Assembly: GCF_019218885.1 (NCBI RefSeq)
Contig: NZ_JAHUWT010000001.1
Location: forward strand, 930,001 to 994,000
Reading direction: 5' to 3'
From: Bordetella sp. BOR01
GTDB lineage: Bacteria > Pseudomonadota > Gammaproteobacteria > Burkholderiales > Burkholderiaceae_B
DNA length: 64,000 nt
The notes beneath the pieces were generated by a model. The model worked only from the letters and a program-made list of their open reading frames with translations. It was not told the DNA's origin and searched no databases. The translations under genes and the position numbers were made by a program. Below, piece by piece: positions 44,059-53,685 of this stretch (positions are counted from its first letter, which is position 1; each line of letters opens with the position of its first letter).

Positions 44059-44282
44059 TCAATCCGGCAGCGCATAGGCCACCAGATAGTCTCCCATCTT
44101 GGTGCCAAACAAGCCATGGCCGCCGGCGGGCAGGCGCCCTTCCCACAACAGCCTGCCGTTGCTCGCGTCGAACGCGCGCAGGTAGTTGTCCTGCGTGGTC
44201 GCTACGAACATCAGGTTGCCGGCGGTCGAGATGGGGCCGCCCAGGCCCGGCACGCCGATCTTCAATGGCGGTAGCTGGAAGT
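44059..44282 (-). pseudogene. 3' fragment of a PQQ-dependent (quinoprotein) dehydrogenase with internal deletion
   Basis: The frame reads LKIGVPGLGGPISTAGNLMF, then YLRAFDASNGRLLWEGRLPAGGHGLFGTKMGDYLVAYALPD, the C-terminal end of membrane glucose-dehydrogenase-like quinoproteins. In relatives, roughly 25 residues stand between the GGQ and GGH parts; here they are fused, indicating an in-frame deletion. The 5' end runs into the IS3-family remnant at about 44283. It is a dead fragment. Confidence 0.75.
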
Positions 44283-44531
44283 ACGGAAGAACAGATCATC
44301 GGAGTGCTCAAGTAGGCCGAGGCAGGAGCCAAGCCAGCCGAGTTGTGCCGCAAGCACGGGATCTCCGAGGCGACGTACTACAACGGGAAGGCGAAGTACG
44401 GTGGCATGACGGTGTCCGAAACCCAGCGCCTGAAGGAACTGGAGCAGGAGAACAACCGGCTCAAGAAACTACTGGCCGAGTCAGTGCTGGATAGCGCCGC
44501 GCTGAAGGACCTGCTGGGCCGAAAGTGGTGA
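44283..44531 (+). pseudogene. IS3-family orfA, 5'-truncated with nonsense codon
   Basis: The translated frame is TEEQIIGVLK, TAG (44313-44315), AEAGAKPAELCRKHGISEAT, and continues to the usual leucine-zipper-like LKELEQENNRLKKLLAESV and an end at LLGRKW. The first about 6 codons are missing and an in-frame stop lies at codon 11 of the remnant, so no functional HTH protein can be made. In intact members an HTH precedes the zipper. Confidence 0.8.
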
Positions 44532-45304
44532 GCCCACAGGCCAGGCGTGAAGCGGTCAGGATTTTGATGGCCGAGCGCAAACTGGGTGTGACCAGAGCCT
44601 GTGGGCTGGTAGGAATCTCGCGGTCGCTGTTTGCCTACGAAAGCAAACGAGTGAGCGATATCGCGCTGACCGAACGCATGAAGGAAGTGGCGGTGGCCAA
44701 GCGGCGCTATGGCTACCGCCGCATCCATGTGCTGCTGCGCCGGGAAGGTTGGCGGGCAAACCATAAGCGGGTCTGGCGACTGTACAGCCAGGCCGGACTG
44801 AGTGTGCGCAAACGCAAGCGTAAGCGCATTGCCGCTGTCGAGCGGGTGGTGCGTCCTCAACCGACAGGACCGAATCAGAGCTGGTCGATGCACTTCGTCG
44901 CCGACGGCCTGGCCTATGGTCGCCGCTTCCGGTGCCTGAATGTCGTGGACCATTACACGCGGGAATGCCTGGTCATCGAGGTTGATACGTCATTGCCTGG
45001 ACTGCGCGTGGCCCATGGCTTGGAAAGGATCGCCATGATGCGTGGGCTTCCCCGATCCAGCACCGTGGACAACGGGCCGGAGTTCGCAGGCAAGGCATTG
45101 GATGCCTGGGCTTACCAGGCGGGCGTGACGCTGTCGTTCATCCGGCCGGGCAAGCCCGTGGAGAATGCCTATATCGAAAGCTTTAACGGCAAGTTCCGGG
45201 ATGAATGCCTAAACGAACACTGGTTCCTGTCATTGCGGCCGGCTAAATCGTTGATGGAAGCATGGCGCGTCGAGTACAACACCGAACGGCCCCACAGCTC
45301 TCTC
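44525..45304 (+). pseudogene. IS3-family orfB transposase, 3'-truncated
   Basis: The orfB frame holds the HTH_21 segment KRRYGYRRIHVLLRREGW and an integrase core with Asp in CLNVVDHYTREC, Asp in SSTVDNGPEF and Glu in ENAYIESFNGKFRDE, so the DDE residues are present. Family sequence stops after PHSSL; beyond that the frame runs through unrelated DNA to a stop at 45763. It overlaps orfA by 7 bp, as in programmed -1 frameshifting members. Confidence 0.8.
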
Positions 45305-45536
45305 ACATCGTCCGCTCGGTCGAGAAGGTCAGCAGCTCGACATCCAGCAGATCCGGGATGGGCGGGGGTAAGGCCGCTCCCTCGTTCCGGCGCACGACCT
45401 GGAAGTACCGGACGTAGCGGCGCATATTCTCTCGGTAGAGGGAATACATCGATATCGGTCCTGGGATCGAGACCCGGTCGCAATCTTCAAGCTGGCGCCC
45501 GTATCGGTGAGTGCGTTGTATGGTGCAGTCTGGCAT
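45303..45536 (-). pseudogene. Truncated plasmid/island-type hypothetical gene
   Basis: This 77-residue frame has an N-terminal MPDCTIQRTHRYGR and a hydrophilic middle SLYRENMRRYVRYFQVVRRN, ending ELLTFSTERTM, with its stop exactly at the IS junction. The stop is therefore probably formed by the junction and the protein truncated. It follows the KorA/TrfB-like gene on the same strand by 26 bp. No function is recognised. Confidence 0.35.
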
Positions 45537-45562
45537 GGCGGCAACGTGAAAGCGGCATGCAC

Positions 45563-46102
45563 TTATTGGTCACCGTGGCCAGGGCGCCGCCTCTGGAATC
45601 GGCGGTGCAGACGCGCCGGCACACCGGGTCGGGCTTCAGTGTCTGGGGACATAACCTGGTCTTCGCCGAAGCGTACGCGGTCGCCAACCTGAAAGCGGCT
45701 GGCCGTGACAAGCTGCTCGACAATGATCCCTTCGTAGTAGCCGCCGGCCTGGGCTGGCGCTGAGACGATACGCGCGGGAATCCATCGCTCGGTGGAATGC
45801 GCAACCAGACGCACGACTTGGCCAGCGGCCAGCGTGACCGCACCGGGCATGCGATGGGTATCGTGGTGTCCGACGGTGACGCGGAACTCGTTCGGCCCGT
45901 GCATCACAAAGGCACCGCGAATATCGACCTCCGCGGCCAGGATGTCTGCCATGGCTTGGGTAAGTTCAGCGGCGGCGCAGCCTTGCAGCTGGGCTGCTGC
46001 CGCTGTCTCGGCACCATCGATTAGGACTGCGCGCGCTGCTGCGCGGGCAGGCGAGGGGATGTCCAACAGGCGGGCGAGAAGGTCGAACTGGTAGTCGGTC
46101 AT
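45563..46102 (-). CDS. KorA/TrfB-like DNA-binding protein with C-terminal extension
   Basis: The N-terminal about 65 residues (MTDYQFDLLARLLDI, AAARAVLIDGAETAAAAQL, ELTQAMADILAAE) line up by eye with the plasmid repressor KorA/TrfB, especially the ARxVLxDG motif followed by the HTH. The remaining about 110 residues, including GHHDTHRMPGAVTLAAGQVV and FQVGDRVRFGEDQVMSPDTE, form a beta-rich domain with a polar Arg-rich end. It is probably a conjugative or plasmid-type regulator left from an integrated element. Confidence 0.5.
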   Translation of the reverse strand: MTDYQFDLLARLLDIPSPARAAARAVLIDGAETAAAAQLQGCAAAELTQAMADILAAEVDIRGAFVMHGPNEFRVTVGHHDTHRMPGAVTLAAGQVVRLVAHSTERWIPARIVSAPAQAGGYYEGIIVEQLVTASRFQVGDRVRFGEDQVMSPDTEARPGVPARLHRRFQRRRPGHGDQ

Positions 46103-46216
46103 GCTGGTGGAGTGGTTGCAAAATACTGTATGGACATACAGTATATACGTGCTTAGAATTGCCTCTAGACGCGGCCAGAACGGTTACATAGTGCGGCTGG
46201 CTGCAGTGTCGAATGG

Positions 46217-46459
46217 GTGGCAAAGATGAGCGATTCCGGGGCGGATTGGCGGTGGGGTGACGATTACTACTGGGCTGGCGCGCCCGGCTGGACGATCTGC
46301 CGGGTGTGGGTTGACGGCGCCTACCGCCACGAGCTTTGGCACACTCGGAATGGTGTGGGTCGCCTAGTCGGGTATCGGGCTTCTTTTCAGGGCGCTGTGG
46401 CGCTATTTGAACAGCAGAGGAAGGGGGATGCATATTTGGGCTCCGGCTCGGCCGGATAG
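46217..46459 (+). CDS. Small Trp/Tyr-rich hypothetical protein
   Basis: This 80-residue ORF contains WRWGDDYYWAGAPGWTICRV and HELWHTRNGVGRLVGYRASF. It lies among phage or plasmid leftovers near the tmRNA gene. An overlapping open frame on the minus strand (46387-46600) also looks coding-like in part, so either may be the real one. No function is recognised. Confidence 0.35.
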   Translation: MAKMSDSGADWRWGDDYYWAGAPGWTICRVWVDGAYRHELWHTRNGVGRLVGYRASFQGAVALFEQQRKGDAYLGSGSAG

Positions 46460-46607
46460 GGCACCAGGAGATCCCCTGCACACTTCGGCCACATGTCCCA
46501 CTTAGGCAGCAGGGGCACGTCGCGGGCCTGGAAGTACTTCTCCAGTTGCTCGCGCTTTTTGATGCCACTGGTAGTGGCTGCACATCGGTCGCCTCTCGGT
46601 GTGGATC

Positions 46608-46682
46608 CGGTGTGAATTCTGTGTGAAACAGTGGACAGCCTAAGACAGGAAAGGGCGGAAAGGTCTCCCTTGCCGCCCCTGT
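46608..46682. repeat. Right copy of the diverged 75-nt repeat, downstream of ssrA
   Basis: This copy matches 3047-3121 over 75 nt at roughly three-quarters identity, without gaps. It contains the hairpin listed as the ssrA terminator. It lies 26 bp from the tmRNA 3' end, the common insertion point of genomic islands, and thus probably marks the chromosomal side of the island junction. Confidence 0.55.
46653..46678 (-). terminator. ssrA terminator hairpin
   Basis: Read on the minus strand: GGGCGGCAAGG, GAGA loop, CCTTTCCGCCC, then TTTCC. The stem has 11 positions with one mismatch. It lies 31 bp past the tmRNA CCA end. The weak T-run makes it an average-quality intrinsic terminator. Confidence 0.6.
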
Positions 46683-46708
46683 CTGCTACTGTCTAATGCT
46701 TGCTAATT

Positions 46709-47096
46709 TGGTGGAGCCGGGGGGAATTGAACCCCCGTCCGCAAGCCCTCTACAACCAGTTCTACATGCGTAGTCGGCCTATTTGGATTTAACCCTGGAC
46801 TTAGCCAACCGACAGGCCGGACCAAGGCGATTCACGTAATTTAAGCCTGAACCGTGTGACCCCAGTGCAGACCGATTCCTTGTGAATGTCGCTGCTGCGG
46901 TTCGGGGTTGCCCCCTAGGAAGTTGCCTTCCTCCGCCTGACCCAAGGACAGATCAGTGCAGCGGCTCACCGCTTAAGCGGCGAGAGCGAAACGCTCGTCG
47001 TTGGCGTTTGTAGTGTTTCCAGTGGTTTAACGAGCGAACTGGTGCTCGGCATGCCCTGAGTTGCTTCGCGACCCACGTCGAATCCGGATCGGCCCC
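46709..47096 (-). ncRNA. ssrA: tmRNA (one-piece), tag peptide ANDERFALAA
   Basis: The gene runs from GGGGCCGATCCGGATTC at 47096 to ...GGCTCCACCA at 46709; the two ends pair to form the tRNA-like acceptor. The T-arm reads GGGGGTTCAATTCCCCC. The mRNA-like part (47005-46973) encodes A-N-D-E-R-F-A-L-A-A-stop, with GCC as resume codon. tmRNA with SmpB rescues stalled ribosomes and tags products for ClpXP/ClpAP-type proteolysis. The length of 388 nt and the CCA encoded in the gene are typical. Island-like DNA starts just past its 3' end. Confidence 0.97.
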
Positions 47097-47141
47097 AAGT
47101 GTTTGTATTGTACTCTGAATGGCTCCTGGCCGTTGGCGCAG

Positions 47142-48320
47142 TCAGGCGTTGGCGCAAGGTTGTTGCGGCACCGCCCGCGCCGATGGCCGGGCTGCGGCCA
47201 GCAGGGCGCCCAAGCCGATTGCGGCCAGCACAATACCGGCCGCCGCCAAGCCCAGCGTCGCCAGGCCATGGTGGTCGATGACATAGCCGCCCACGATCGC
47301 GCCGATGCCGATACCTGTGTTGGCGCCGGATATATTCAGCGAGGCTGCGAAGGCAGGTGCTTCGGGGGCGGATTTCATCACGCGCACGTGGCATACGATG
47401 AAGAGCGCCGCCTGGGCGATGCCCCAGATGCCCAGCGCCACGGCCAATAGTCCGGGGCTGCGCATTACCGGCCCCAATACCGCCAGGCCTGCGGCCATCA
47501 GCGCCGAGAACAGCAGCGTCGCGCCCAGCGCGCTACGGTCGGCGAGCCGGCCGCCGGCCCAGTTGCCAAGCAGGCCGATGGCACCAAATGCCATCATCGA
47601 CCAGCCAACCAATTGGCCATTGAACCCGGCAAGCCGTTCCAGCATGTCTGCCAGGTAGGTGTAGGCGGTGAACATGCCGGTGAAGACCAATAGCGACAAC
47701 AGCACATGGCCAACTACCCGGGGATTGCGCAGAATGCGCAGTTGGGTAGTCAGCTTGACGTTCTGTGCGTGGCGCGGCGGGCGCGGGAAAAAGGCCCACA
47801 GCAGCAGCGCCTTGGCAAAGGCCACGCCCGCCAGGATGCCGAAGGCGGTGCGCCAGCCAAAGGCATCCGAGATCAGCACGCCGATGGGGATACCGAACAC
47901 GGTGGCCGCCACGATGCCGAAGGCCACCATCGAAATGGCCCGGCCGGCGCGTGCCGGCCCGGCGAGCTCGACGGCCGTGGCACTGGCCAATGACCAGAAC
48001 ACCGGCAGGGCCAGGGCGGGCACGAAGCGTGCCAGCGCCATGATGCCGATGTTGGGTGCCAGTGCCGCTGCCGCGTTCGAGACGCCAAACAGCACCAGTA
48101 CGCTGATGAACAGCCGCTTGCGGTCCACATTGGTCATCAGGGCGGTCAGAAGCGGCCCCGTAACGGCTACCGTAAATGCGAACAGTGTGACCAGCAAGCC
48201 TGCCTGGGACACCGACACGTGCAGGTCGCGCGCCAGTGGGGGCAGCAGGCCGACGATCAGGAACTCTGTCGTCAGAATGGTGAAGCCGGCCGTGGAAAGC
48301 AGCAAAATGGGTAATAACAT
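47142..48320 (-). CDS. MFS transporter, DHA1 family (YdhP/AraJ-like exporter)
   Basis: This 392-residue membrane protein has 12 predicted hydrophobic segments and an MFS motif near the second loop (TALMTNVDRKRLFISVLVLF). Conserved sites include TTEFLIVGLLPPLARDLHVS and GRAISMVAFGIVAATVFGIP. The start at 48320 is chosen because the preceding AGGAA is well placed and the protein then starts at the first helix. It probably exports sugars, arabinose or drugs; the substrate is unknown. It lies immediately upstream of ssrA on the same strand with 45 bp between. Confidence 0.9.
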   Translation of the reverse strand: MLLPILLLSTAGFTILTTEFLIVGLLPPLARDLHVSVSQAGLLVTLFAFTVAVTGPLLTALMTNVDRKRLFISVLVLFGVSNAAAALAPNIGIMALARFVPALALPVFWSLASATAVELAGPARAGRAISMVAFGIVAATVFGIPIGVLISDAFGWRTAFGILAGVAFAKALLLWAFFPRPPRHAQNVKLTTQLRILRNPRVVGHVLLSLLVFTGMFTAYTYLADMLERLAGFNGQLVGWSMMAFGAIGLLGNWAGGRLADRSALGATLLFSALMAAGLAVLGPVMRSPGLLAVALGIWGIAQAALFIVCHVRVMKSAPEAPAFAASLNISGANTGIGIGAIVGGYVIDHHGLATLGLAAAGIVLAAIGLGALLAAARPSARAVPQQPCANA

Positions 48321-48584
48321 GGGATTCCTGGTGCGCGGCGCAATGGCGCCGCGCGCAATGAGCGGGCAGGGAACAGGTTGGGATGCGGCCGGGCACGGCG
48401 GGCGAGGCGCCGGGGGCCGGACCACGCCAAGAGAGGGCGGCGGGCCGGACGGCAAGAGCAGTACATCAGGGCGCTACTGTACTGAAGCCTATCCGCGGGA
48501 TAAAGAGGGGATATTCGGCATGACTGTTTGTGCCGGCAGAATAATGGCCCCGGCCGGCGATACGCCCGCCCTAGGCCTGGCCGA

Positions 48585-49259
48585 TCAGCGGCTGTCGCGC
48601 GGCAGCAAGGGCGCGATCGCGTCCCAGAGCTCGTCGGGCGTACGGGCGCACGCCTCGGCTGCCCAGGTGGTGATGTTCTCGTCTTGCCCCAGGTAGCCAT
48701 AGGCCGCGGCCACCGCGGGCATGCCGGCAGCGTGGGCCGCCTGGATATCGCGCAGGTCGTCGCCCACATACACGCAGCGGCTGGTGTCGTAGCCGGCTTC
48801 GCGGGCGGCATGCAATAGCGGCGCGGGGTGTGGCTTGGCATGCTCGGTAGTGTCGCCGCACACCAATACCGCGCTGTGGCGGGTCAGGTCCAGGAATTCC
48901 ACGATGGGCAGGGTCAGGTGAGTGACCTTGTTGGTGACGATGCCCCAGGCCAGCCCGCGGGCGCGTATACCGTCAAGCAGGGCGGCGATGCCGGGAAACA
49001 ATCGGCTATGCACCGTGGAGCCCGCCGCATAGTCTTCCAGGAATTGCAGCCGGGCGGGCTCGTAGTCGGGGTTGTCGGGCAGCAGGCCCAGCGCGATGCG
49101 CAGCAGGCCGCGCGCACCTTGCGACGCCACCGGGCGCAGGGTTTCATAAGGCAGGGGTTCCATGCCGCGCCGCGTGCGCTGGCGGTTTGCCGCCGCCGCC
49201 AGGTCAGGGGCGGTATCGGCCAGGGTGCCGTCGAAGTCGAACAGGATCAGCGCGCTCAT
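48585..49259 (-). CDS. gph: Phosphoglycolate phosphatase, HAD superfamily
   Basis: This 224-residue HAD hydrolase has motif [16 protein letters not shown], motif II IVTNK, a conserved Lys before HPAPLLHAA, and motif [18 protein letters not shown]. It overlaps ubiG by 4 bp (ATGA). Gph removes 2-phosphoglycolate formed in DNA repair or metabolism. The ubiG-gph pairing is common in betaproteobacteria. Confidence 0.93.
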   Translation of the reverse strand: MSALILFDFDGTLADTAPDLAAAANRQRTRRGMEPLPYETLRPVASQGARGLLRIALGLLPDNPDYEPARLQFLEDYAAGSTVHSRLFPGIAALLDGIRARGLAWGIVTNKVTHLTLPIVEFLDLTRHSAVLVCGDTTEHAKPHPAPLLHAAREAGYDTSRCVYVGDDLRDIQAAHAAGMPAVAAAYGYLGQDENITTWAAEACARTPDELWDAIAPLLPRDSR

Positions 49260-49984
49260 TTGCGGGTGGCCATCAGGTAGTTCACCGAGGTATCGTCAGA
49301 CAGGCTGTAGGCCTGGGTAATCGGGTTGTATTCCATGCCGCGCATGCCACTGGGCTGCAGGCCGGCCTGGCGGGCAGCCGCGGCCAGTTCGCTGGGCTTG
49401 ATGAACTGGTCGTGGCTGTGGGTGCCGCGTGGCAGCAGCCGCAGTACGTATTCGGCACCGATGATGGCGTACAGGAATGACTTGGCGTTCCGGTTCAGGG
49501 TCGAGAAAAAGACCCAGCCGCCCGGTTTGGCCAGGGCCGCGCAGGCCCGCACGATCGAGCCCGGGTCGGGCACGTGCTCGAGCATTTCCATGCAGGTCAC
49601 GATGTCGTAGCGTTCGGGCTGCTCGACGGCCAGTTCTTCCACGGGCACGGCACGGTATTCCACTTGCACGCCCGATTCCAGGCCATGCAGGCGGGCTATT
49701 TTCAGCGATCGTTCGGCCAGGTCGATGCCAGTGACGCGGGCGCCGGCCACGGCCATGCTTTCGGACAGGATGCCGCCGCCGCAGCCGACATCCAGTACTG
49801 CCTTGCCCGCCAGGCTGCCGGCATATTCCTGGATCCAGCCCAGGCGCAGCGGGTTGATGGCATGCAGCGGCTTGAATTCGCTTTCGGGATCCCACCAGCG
49901 AGCGGCCAGGGCGGCGAACTTGTCCAGTTCGGCCTGGTCGGCGTTGACGCCGGGGCGGGCGGATGTGGATGTCTGGGTTGTCAT
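49256..49984 (-). CDS. ubiG: Ubiquinone biosynthesis O-methyltransferase
   Basis: This 242-residue SAM-dependent methyltransferase has motif [18 protein letters not shown], then [26 protein letters not shown] and the [17 protein letters not shown] segment typical of Ubi[21 protein letters not shown] is the family N-terminus. It catalyses both O-methylations of ubiquinone synthesis at the inner membrane. It is followed by gph with overlapping codons. Confidence 0.95.
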   Translation of the reverse strand: MTTQTSTSARPGVNADQAELDKFAALAARWWDPESEFKPLHAINPLRLGWIQEYAGSLAGKAVLDVGCGGGILSESMAVAGARVTGIDLAERSLKIARLHGLESGVQVEYRAVPVEELAVEQPERYDIVTCMEMLEHVPDPGSIVRACAALAKPGGWVFFSTLNRNAKSFLYAIIGAEYVLRLLPRGTHSHDQFIKPSELAAAARQAGLQPSGMRGMEYNPITQAYSLSDDTSVNYLMATRK

Positions 49985-50013
49985 GGGCAGCAGGGCGCGG
50001 CTGCGCCGGGATG

Positions 50014-50041
50014 AAAAAAAGGGCCTCGCAATGCGAGGCCC
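50014..50041 (-). terminator. ompA-like gene terminator
   Basis: GGGCCTCGC, loop ATT, GCGAGGCCC on the minus strand, followed by seven T. It is a textbook intrinsic terminator located 27 bp past the OmpA-family stop codon. On the other strand it has no T-run. Confidence 0.9.
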
Positions 50042-50067
50042 TTCATTGTAGCGGCTAGCGCGTCGAA

Positions 50068-50649
50068 TTAACGGCGGCTACCCACGACTTCGATTTCAAC
50101 GCGGCGGTTCTGGGCACGGCCTTCACGCGTCTTGTTGGAAGCGACGGGCTGCAGTTCGCCCTTGCCTTCCGTGTAGATGCGGTTGGGGTCGACACCCTTG
50201 CTGACCAAGTAGGCTTTGACCGAAGCAGCACGGCGCTCGGACAGGCCTTGGTTGTACTCTTCGGTACCGATCGAGTCGGTGTGGCCGACGGCGATGATGG
50301 TTTCGAGGTCGATGCCCTGGGCTTGCTGGGCAACTTGATCCAGCAATTGACGGCCTTCCGGCTTCAGGGTCGACTTGTCGAAGTCGAAGAACGTGTCGGC
50401 GTTGAAGACAACCTTGGTTGCCATCGGCGTCGGCTTGGCAGGTGCCTGCGCAACCGGCACACCGTCGCAGCCGGGGATACCGGTCGCCGGGGTCCAGAAG
50501 GCATCGCGCCAGCACAGTTCATTCGTGCCGTTCATCCACACGTCGCCGAACGGATTACGCCAGTTGTCCACGGTTTGCGCGGAAGCTGCACCGGAAGCCG
50601 TAACGGCGGCGAAGGCGAGCGCCAGAGCGAATTTGGAGGGTTTGTTCAT
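50068..50649 (-). CDS. ompA: OmpA-family protein with short N-terminal part
   Basis: This 193-residue exported protein has a signal peptide ending GAASA (residue 24). A short linker carries two Cys ([16 protein letters not shown]) and a [10 protein letters not shown] hinge. The C-terminal OmpA peptidoglycan-binding domain has [33 protein letters not shown] and the Arg-rich end [13 protein letters not shown]. It has no eight-stranded barrel, unlike E. coli OmpA. It probably anchors the outer envelope to peptidoglycan. Confidence 0.93.
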   Translation of the reverse strand: MNKPSKFALALAFAAVTASGAASAQTVDNWRNPFGDVWMNGTNELCWRDAFWTPATGIPGCDGVPVAQAPAKPTPMATKVVFNADTFFDFDKSTLKPEGRQLLDQVAQQAQGIDLETIIAVGHTDSIGTEEYNQGLSERRAASVKAYLVSKGVDPNRIYTEGKGELQPVASNKTREGRAQNRRVEIEVVGSRR

Positions 50650-51027
50650 GTTTCTCCTCGTTGAGCTTGAAGCTGGATAAGTGACTCGCAGCGAACCCCC
50701 GCCGCATATCAGGAAAACGGGGCCAGTATAGCAACGCCCAGAAAAGGTTCAAAGGATCGCTACTGGGTCTCCTGCGTGCTGGAAACAATCTTAAGGCATT
50801 TGATGACCTTTGGCTTCCCTCGAAAGGCGCATTGATGCTGGATATGATCTTTTCTTCTCTGTGCGCGGCAGGGATGTTGGTTTTTGGCAACAGGGCGGCA
50901 ATCGCGCCATCTGGTCGGCCCCCGCGAGCCCCGAGGATCCTGCGCAGGGAACCATCTGACAATCGGGTGATAGAATTTCCTGTTTACCCAGCCCGGGTTT
51001 CTCTTACTCGAGTCAGTCGCTATATAT
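50650..51027. other. Divergent control region between the OmpA-family gene and gyrA
   Basis: No gene with support is seen in this 378-bp stretch. It must hold the promoters of the OmpA-family gene (read leftwards) and the gyrA supraoperon (read rightwards). Short ORFs in it lack ribosome-binding sites and family-like sequence. Confidence 0.5.
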
Positions 51028-53685
51028 ATGGATTCCTTCGCTAAGGAGACGCTTCCGGTATCGCTGGAAGAAGAGATGCGCCGCAGTTACCTGGATTACG
51101 CGATGAGCGTGATCGTGGGCCGGGCGCTGCCAGATGTGCGCGACGGCCTCAAGCCGGTGCACCGACGCGTGCTCTACGCGATGCACGAGCTCAACAACGA
51201 CTGGAACCGCGCTTACAAGAAGTCGGCGCGTATCGTTGGTGACGTCATCGGTAAGTACCATCCGCACGGCGACCAGTCGGTGTACGACACTATCGTGCGC
51301 ATGGCGCAAGATTTCTCCATGCGCTACATGCTGGTCGACGGCCAGGGCAACTTCGGCTCCGTCGACGGCGACAGCGCCGCCGCCATGCGTTATACCGAAG
51401 TGCGCCTGGCCAAAATCGCCCACGAACTGCTGGCCGACATCGACCAGGAAACCGTCGATTTCGGGCCCAACTACGACGGCAGCGAACAAGAACCGCTGCT
51501 GTTGCCCTCGCGCCTGCCCAACCTGCTGGTCAACGGCAGCTCGGGTATTGCGGTGGGCATGGCCACCAATATTCCGCCGCACAACCTGCAGGAAGTGATC
51601 GACGGCTGCCTGTACTGCCTGCGCAATCCCGGATGTTCCATCGATGAACTGATCGAGATCATTCCGGCGCCTGATTTCCCCACCGGCGGCATCATCTATG
51701 GCATGTCCGGCGTGCGCGAAGGCTACCGCACGGGCCGTGGCCGCGTCGTCATGCGTGCCAAGACGCACTTCGAAGACATGGAAAAGGGCAACCGGCAGGC
51801 CATCGTGGTCGATGCCATTCCCTACCAGGTCAACAAGAAGACCCTGCAAGAGCGCATCGCCGAGCTGGTCAACGAGAAGAAGATCGAAGGCATCTCCGAT
51901 ATTCGCGACGAGTCCGACAAAGACGGCATGCGGCTGGTCATCGAGCTCAAGCGCGGCGAAGTGCCCGAGGTCATTCTCAACAATCTGTACAAGAATACCC
52001 AGCTGCAAGACACCTTCGGGATGAACCTGGTGGCGCTGGTCGATGGGCAGCCGCGCCTGCTGAACCTGAAGCAGTTGATCAGCTACTTCCTGCAGCATCG
52101 CCGCGAAGTGGTGACGCGCCGTACCGTGTTCCAGTTGCGCAAGGCGCGCGAGCGCGGCCATGTGCTCGAAGGCCTGGCGGTGGCGCTGGCGAACATCGAC
52201 GATTTCATCACCATCATCAAGGCCGCGCCTACCCCGCCGGTGGCGCGCCAGGAACTGATGTCGCGCGCGTGGGATTCTTCGCTGGTGCGCGAGATGCTGT
52301 CGCGCGCCGATGGCGACACGCCGGGCGGGCGCGCGGCGTTCCGCCCCGACGACCTGCACGAAAGCTTCGGCCTGCAAGGCGACGGTATGTATCGCCTGAG
52401 CGATACGCAGGCGCAAGAAATCCTGAATATGCGCCTGCAGCGCCTGACCGGGCTCGAGCAGGACAAGATCGTTGGCGAATACAAAGACGTGATGGCCACG
52501 ATTGCCGACCTGCTCGATATCCTGGCCAAGCCCGAGCGCATCACCACCATCATCAGCGACGAGCTGCAGGCCATCAAGGCCGAGTTCTCGACCGGCGCCA
52601 AGGACATGCGCCGTTCGGATATCGAGCTCAATGCCACCGAGCTCGACACCGAAGACCTGATCACGCCGACCGACATGGTGGTCACGCTGTCGCATACCGG
52701 ATACATCAAGAGCCAGCCGCTGTCCGAGTACCGTTCGCAGAAACGCGGCGGGCGCGGCAAGCAGGCCACGGCCATGAAGGAAAACGACTGGATCGACCAG
52801 CTCTTCATCGCCAATACGCACAACTATCTGTTGTGCTTTTCCGATCGCGGCCGGGTGTACTGGCTGAAGGTCTGGGAAGTGCCGCAAGGTACGCGCGGGT
52901 CGCGCGGCAGGCCTATCGTCAATATGTTCCCGCTGGCCGACGGCGAGAAAATCACGGTGGTGTTGCCGGTCAAGGAATTCAGCGAAGACACTTTCGTCTT
53001 CATGGCCACGTCGCGCGGTACGGTCAAGAAAACCCCGTTGTCGGATTTCTCGAATCCGCGCAAGGCCGGCATCATTGCCGTGGGGCTCGACGACGGCGAC
53101 TATCTCATCGGTGCCGATCTTACCGACGGCAAGCACGACGTCATGCTGTTCTCCGACGCCGGCAAGGCGGTGCGCTTCGACGAGAACGATGTGCGTCCCA
53201 TGGGCCGCAACGCCCGCGGCGTGCGTGGCATGACGCTCGAAGACACCCAGAGCGTCATCGCGCTGCTGGTGGCCGGCGACGAATCGCAGAGTGTGCTGAC
53301 CGCCACCGAAAATGGCTATGGCAAGCGTACGTCCATCGCCGAATACACTCGCCATGGCCGCGGCACCAAGGGCATGATCGCCATCCAGACCTCGTCGCGC
53401 AACGGCAAGGTGGTGGGGGCCGTGCTGGTGATGCCGTCCGATGAAATCATGCTCATCACCACCGGCGGCGTGCTGGTGCGCACCCGTGTCAGCGAAATCC
53501 GCGAAATGGGCCGTGCCACGCAGGGCGTCACGCTGATCAGCGTCGATGACGGCAGCAGCCTGTCGGGCGTGCGCCGCGTGGTGGAAAGCGATGCCGATGT
53601 CGATGACGAAGAATCCGAAGCCACGGATGCCGAAGGCGGCGAGTCCGGCGCTTCGTCTGAACCGACCGAACCTACGGAGCAATAA
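51028..53685 (+). CDS. gyrA: DNA gyrase subunit A
   Basis: This 885-residue protein starts [20 protein letters not shown]. It has the winged-helix catalytic domain with Tyr in [14 protein letters not shown] (E. coli Tyr122 equivalent), the quinolone pocket [20 protein letters not shown] (residues 78-97) and the GyrA box QKRGGRGKQ at about residue 571. The six-blade C-terminal wrapping domain and an acidic tail ([20 protein letters not shown]) follow. The residue at E. coli position 83 is Gln. It supercoils DNA with GyrB. It opens the conserved supraoperon, and its stop overlaps the serC start. Confidence 0.98.
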   Translation: MDSFAKETLPVSLEEEMRRSYLDYAMSVIVGRALPDVRDGLKPVHRRVLYAMHELNNDWNRAYKKSARIVGDVIGKYHPHGDQSVYDTIVRMAQDFSMRYMLVDGQGNFGSVDGDSAAAMRYTEVRLAKIAHELLADIDQETVDFGPNYDGSEQEPLLLPSRLPNLLVNGSSGIAVGMATNIPPHNLQEVIDGCLYCLRNPGCSIDELIEIIPAPDFPTGGIIYGMSGVREGYRTGRGRVVMRAKTHFEDMEKGNRQAIVVDAIPYQVNKKTLQERIAELVNEKKIEGISDIRDESDKDGMRLVIELKRGEVPEVILNNLYKNTQLQDTFGMNLVALVDGQPRLLNLKQLISYFLQHRREVVTRRTVFQLRKARERGHVLEGLAVALANIDDFITIIKAAPTPPVARQELMSRAWDSSLVREMLSRADGDTPGGRAAFRPDDLHESFGLQGDGMYRLSDTQAQEILNMRLQRLTGLEQDKIVGEYKDVMATIADLLDILAKPERITTIISDELQAIKAEFSTGAKDMRRSDIELNATELDTEDLITPTDMVVTLSHTGYIKSQPLSEYRSQKRGGRGKQATAMKENDWIDQLFIANTHNYLLCFSDRGRVYWLKVWEVPQGTRGSRGRPIVNMFPLADGEKITVVLPVKEFSEDTFVFMATSRGTVKKTPLSDFSNPRKAGIIAVGLDDGDYLIGADLTDGKHDVMLFSDAGKAVRFDENDVRPMGRNARGVRGMTLEDTQSVIALLVAGDESQSVLTATENGYGKRTSIAEYTRHGRGTKGMIAIQTSSRNGKVVGAVLVMPSDEIMLITTGGVLVRTRVSEIREMGRATQGVTLISVDDGSSLSGVRRVVESDADVDDEESEATDAEGGESGASSEPTEPTEQ

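Larger units (their letters stand above)
44283..45304 (+). mobile_element. IS3-family (IS407-like group) remnant without ends
   Basis: It contains the C-terminal part of an orfA and most of an overlapping orfB. The left side enters within orfA (TEEQIIGVLK) and the right side breaks off after NTERPHSSL. No terminal inverted repeats are seen at either junction. It joins a quinoprotein tail on the left to a truncated plasmid-type gene on the right, so it marks a recombination scar. Confidence 0.8.

Noticed and set aside
45304-45763. C-terminal extension of the transposase as a real fusion protein
   Set aside because: Family sequence stops at PHSSL, and the added 150 residues are antisense to the plasmid-type genes, so it is a read-through frame.
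46387-46600. Minus-strand open frame containing KKREQLEKYFQARDVPLLPK
   Set aside because: The translation looks protein-like, but no start codon was found, and it overlaps the plus-strand ORF at 46217. It may be a phage-gene fragment; evidence is too thin to list.
51013-53682. 889-codon open frame on the minus strand across gyrA
   Set aside because: It is a shadow of gyrA caused by GC-rich codon use. Its His/Arg/Gly-rich translation has no family-like sequence, and gyrA is certain.
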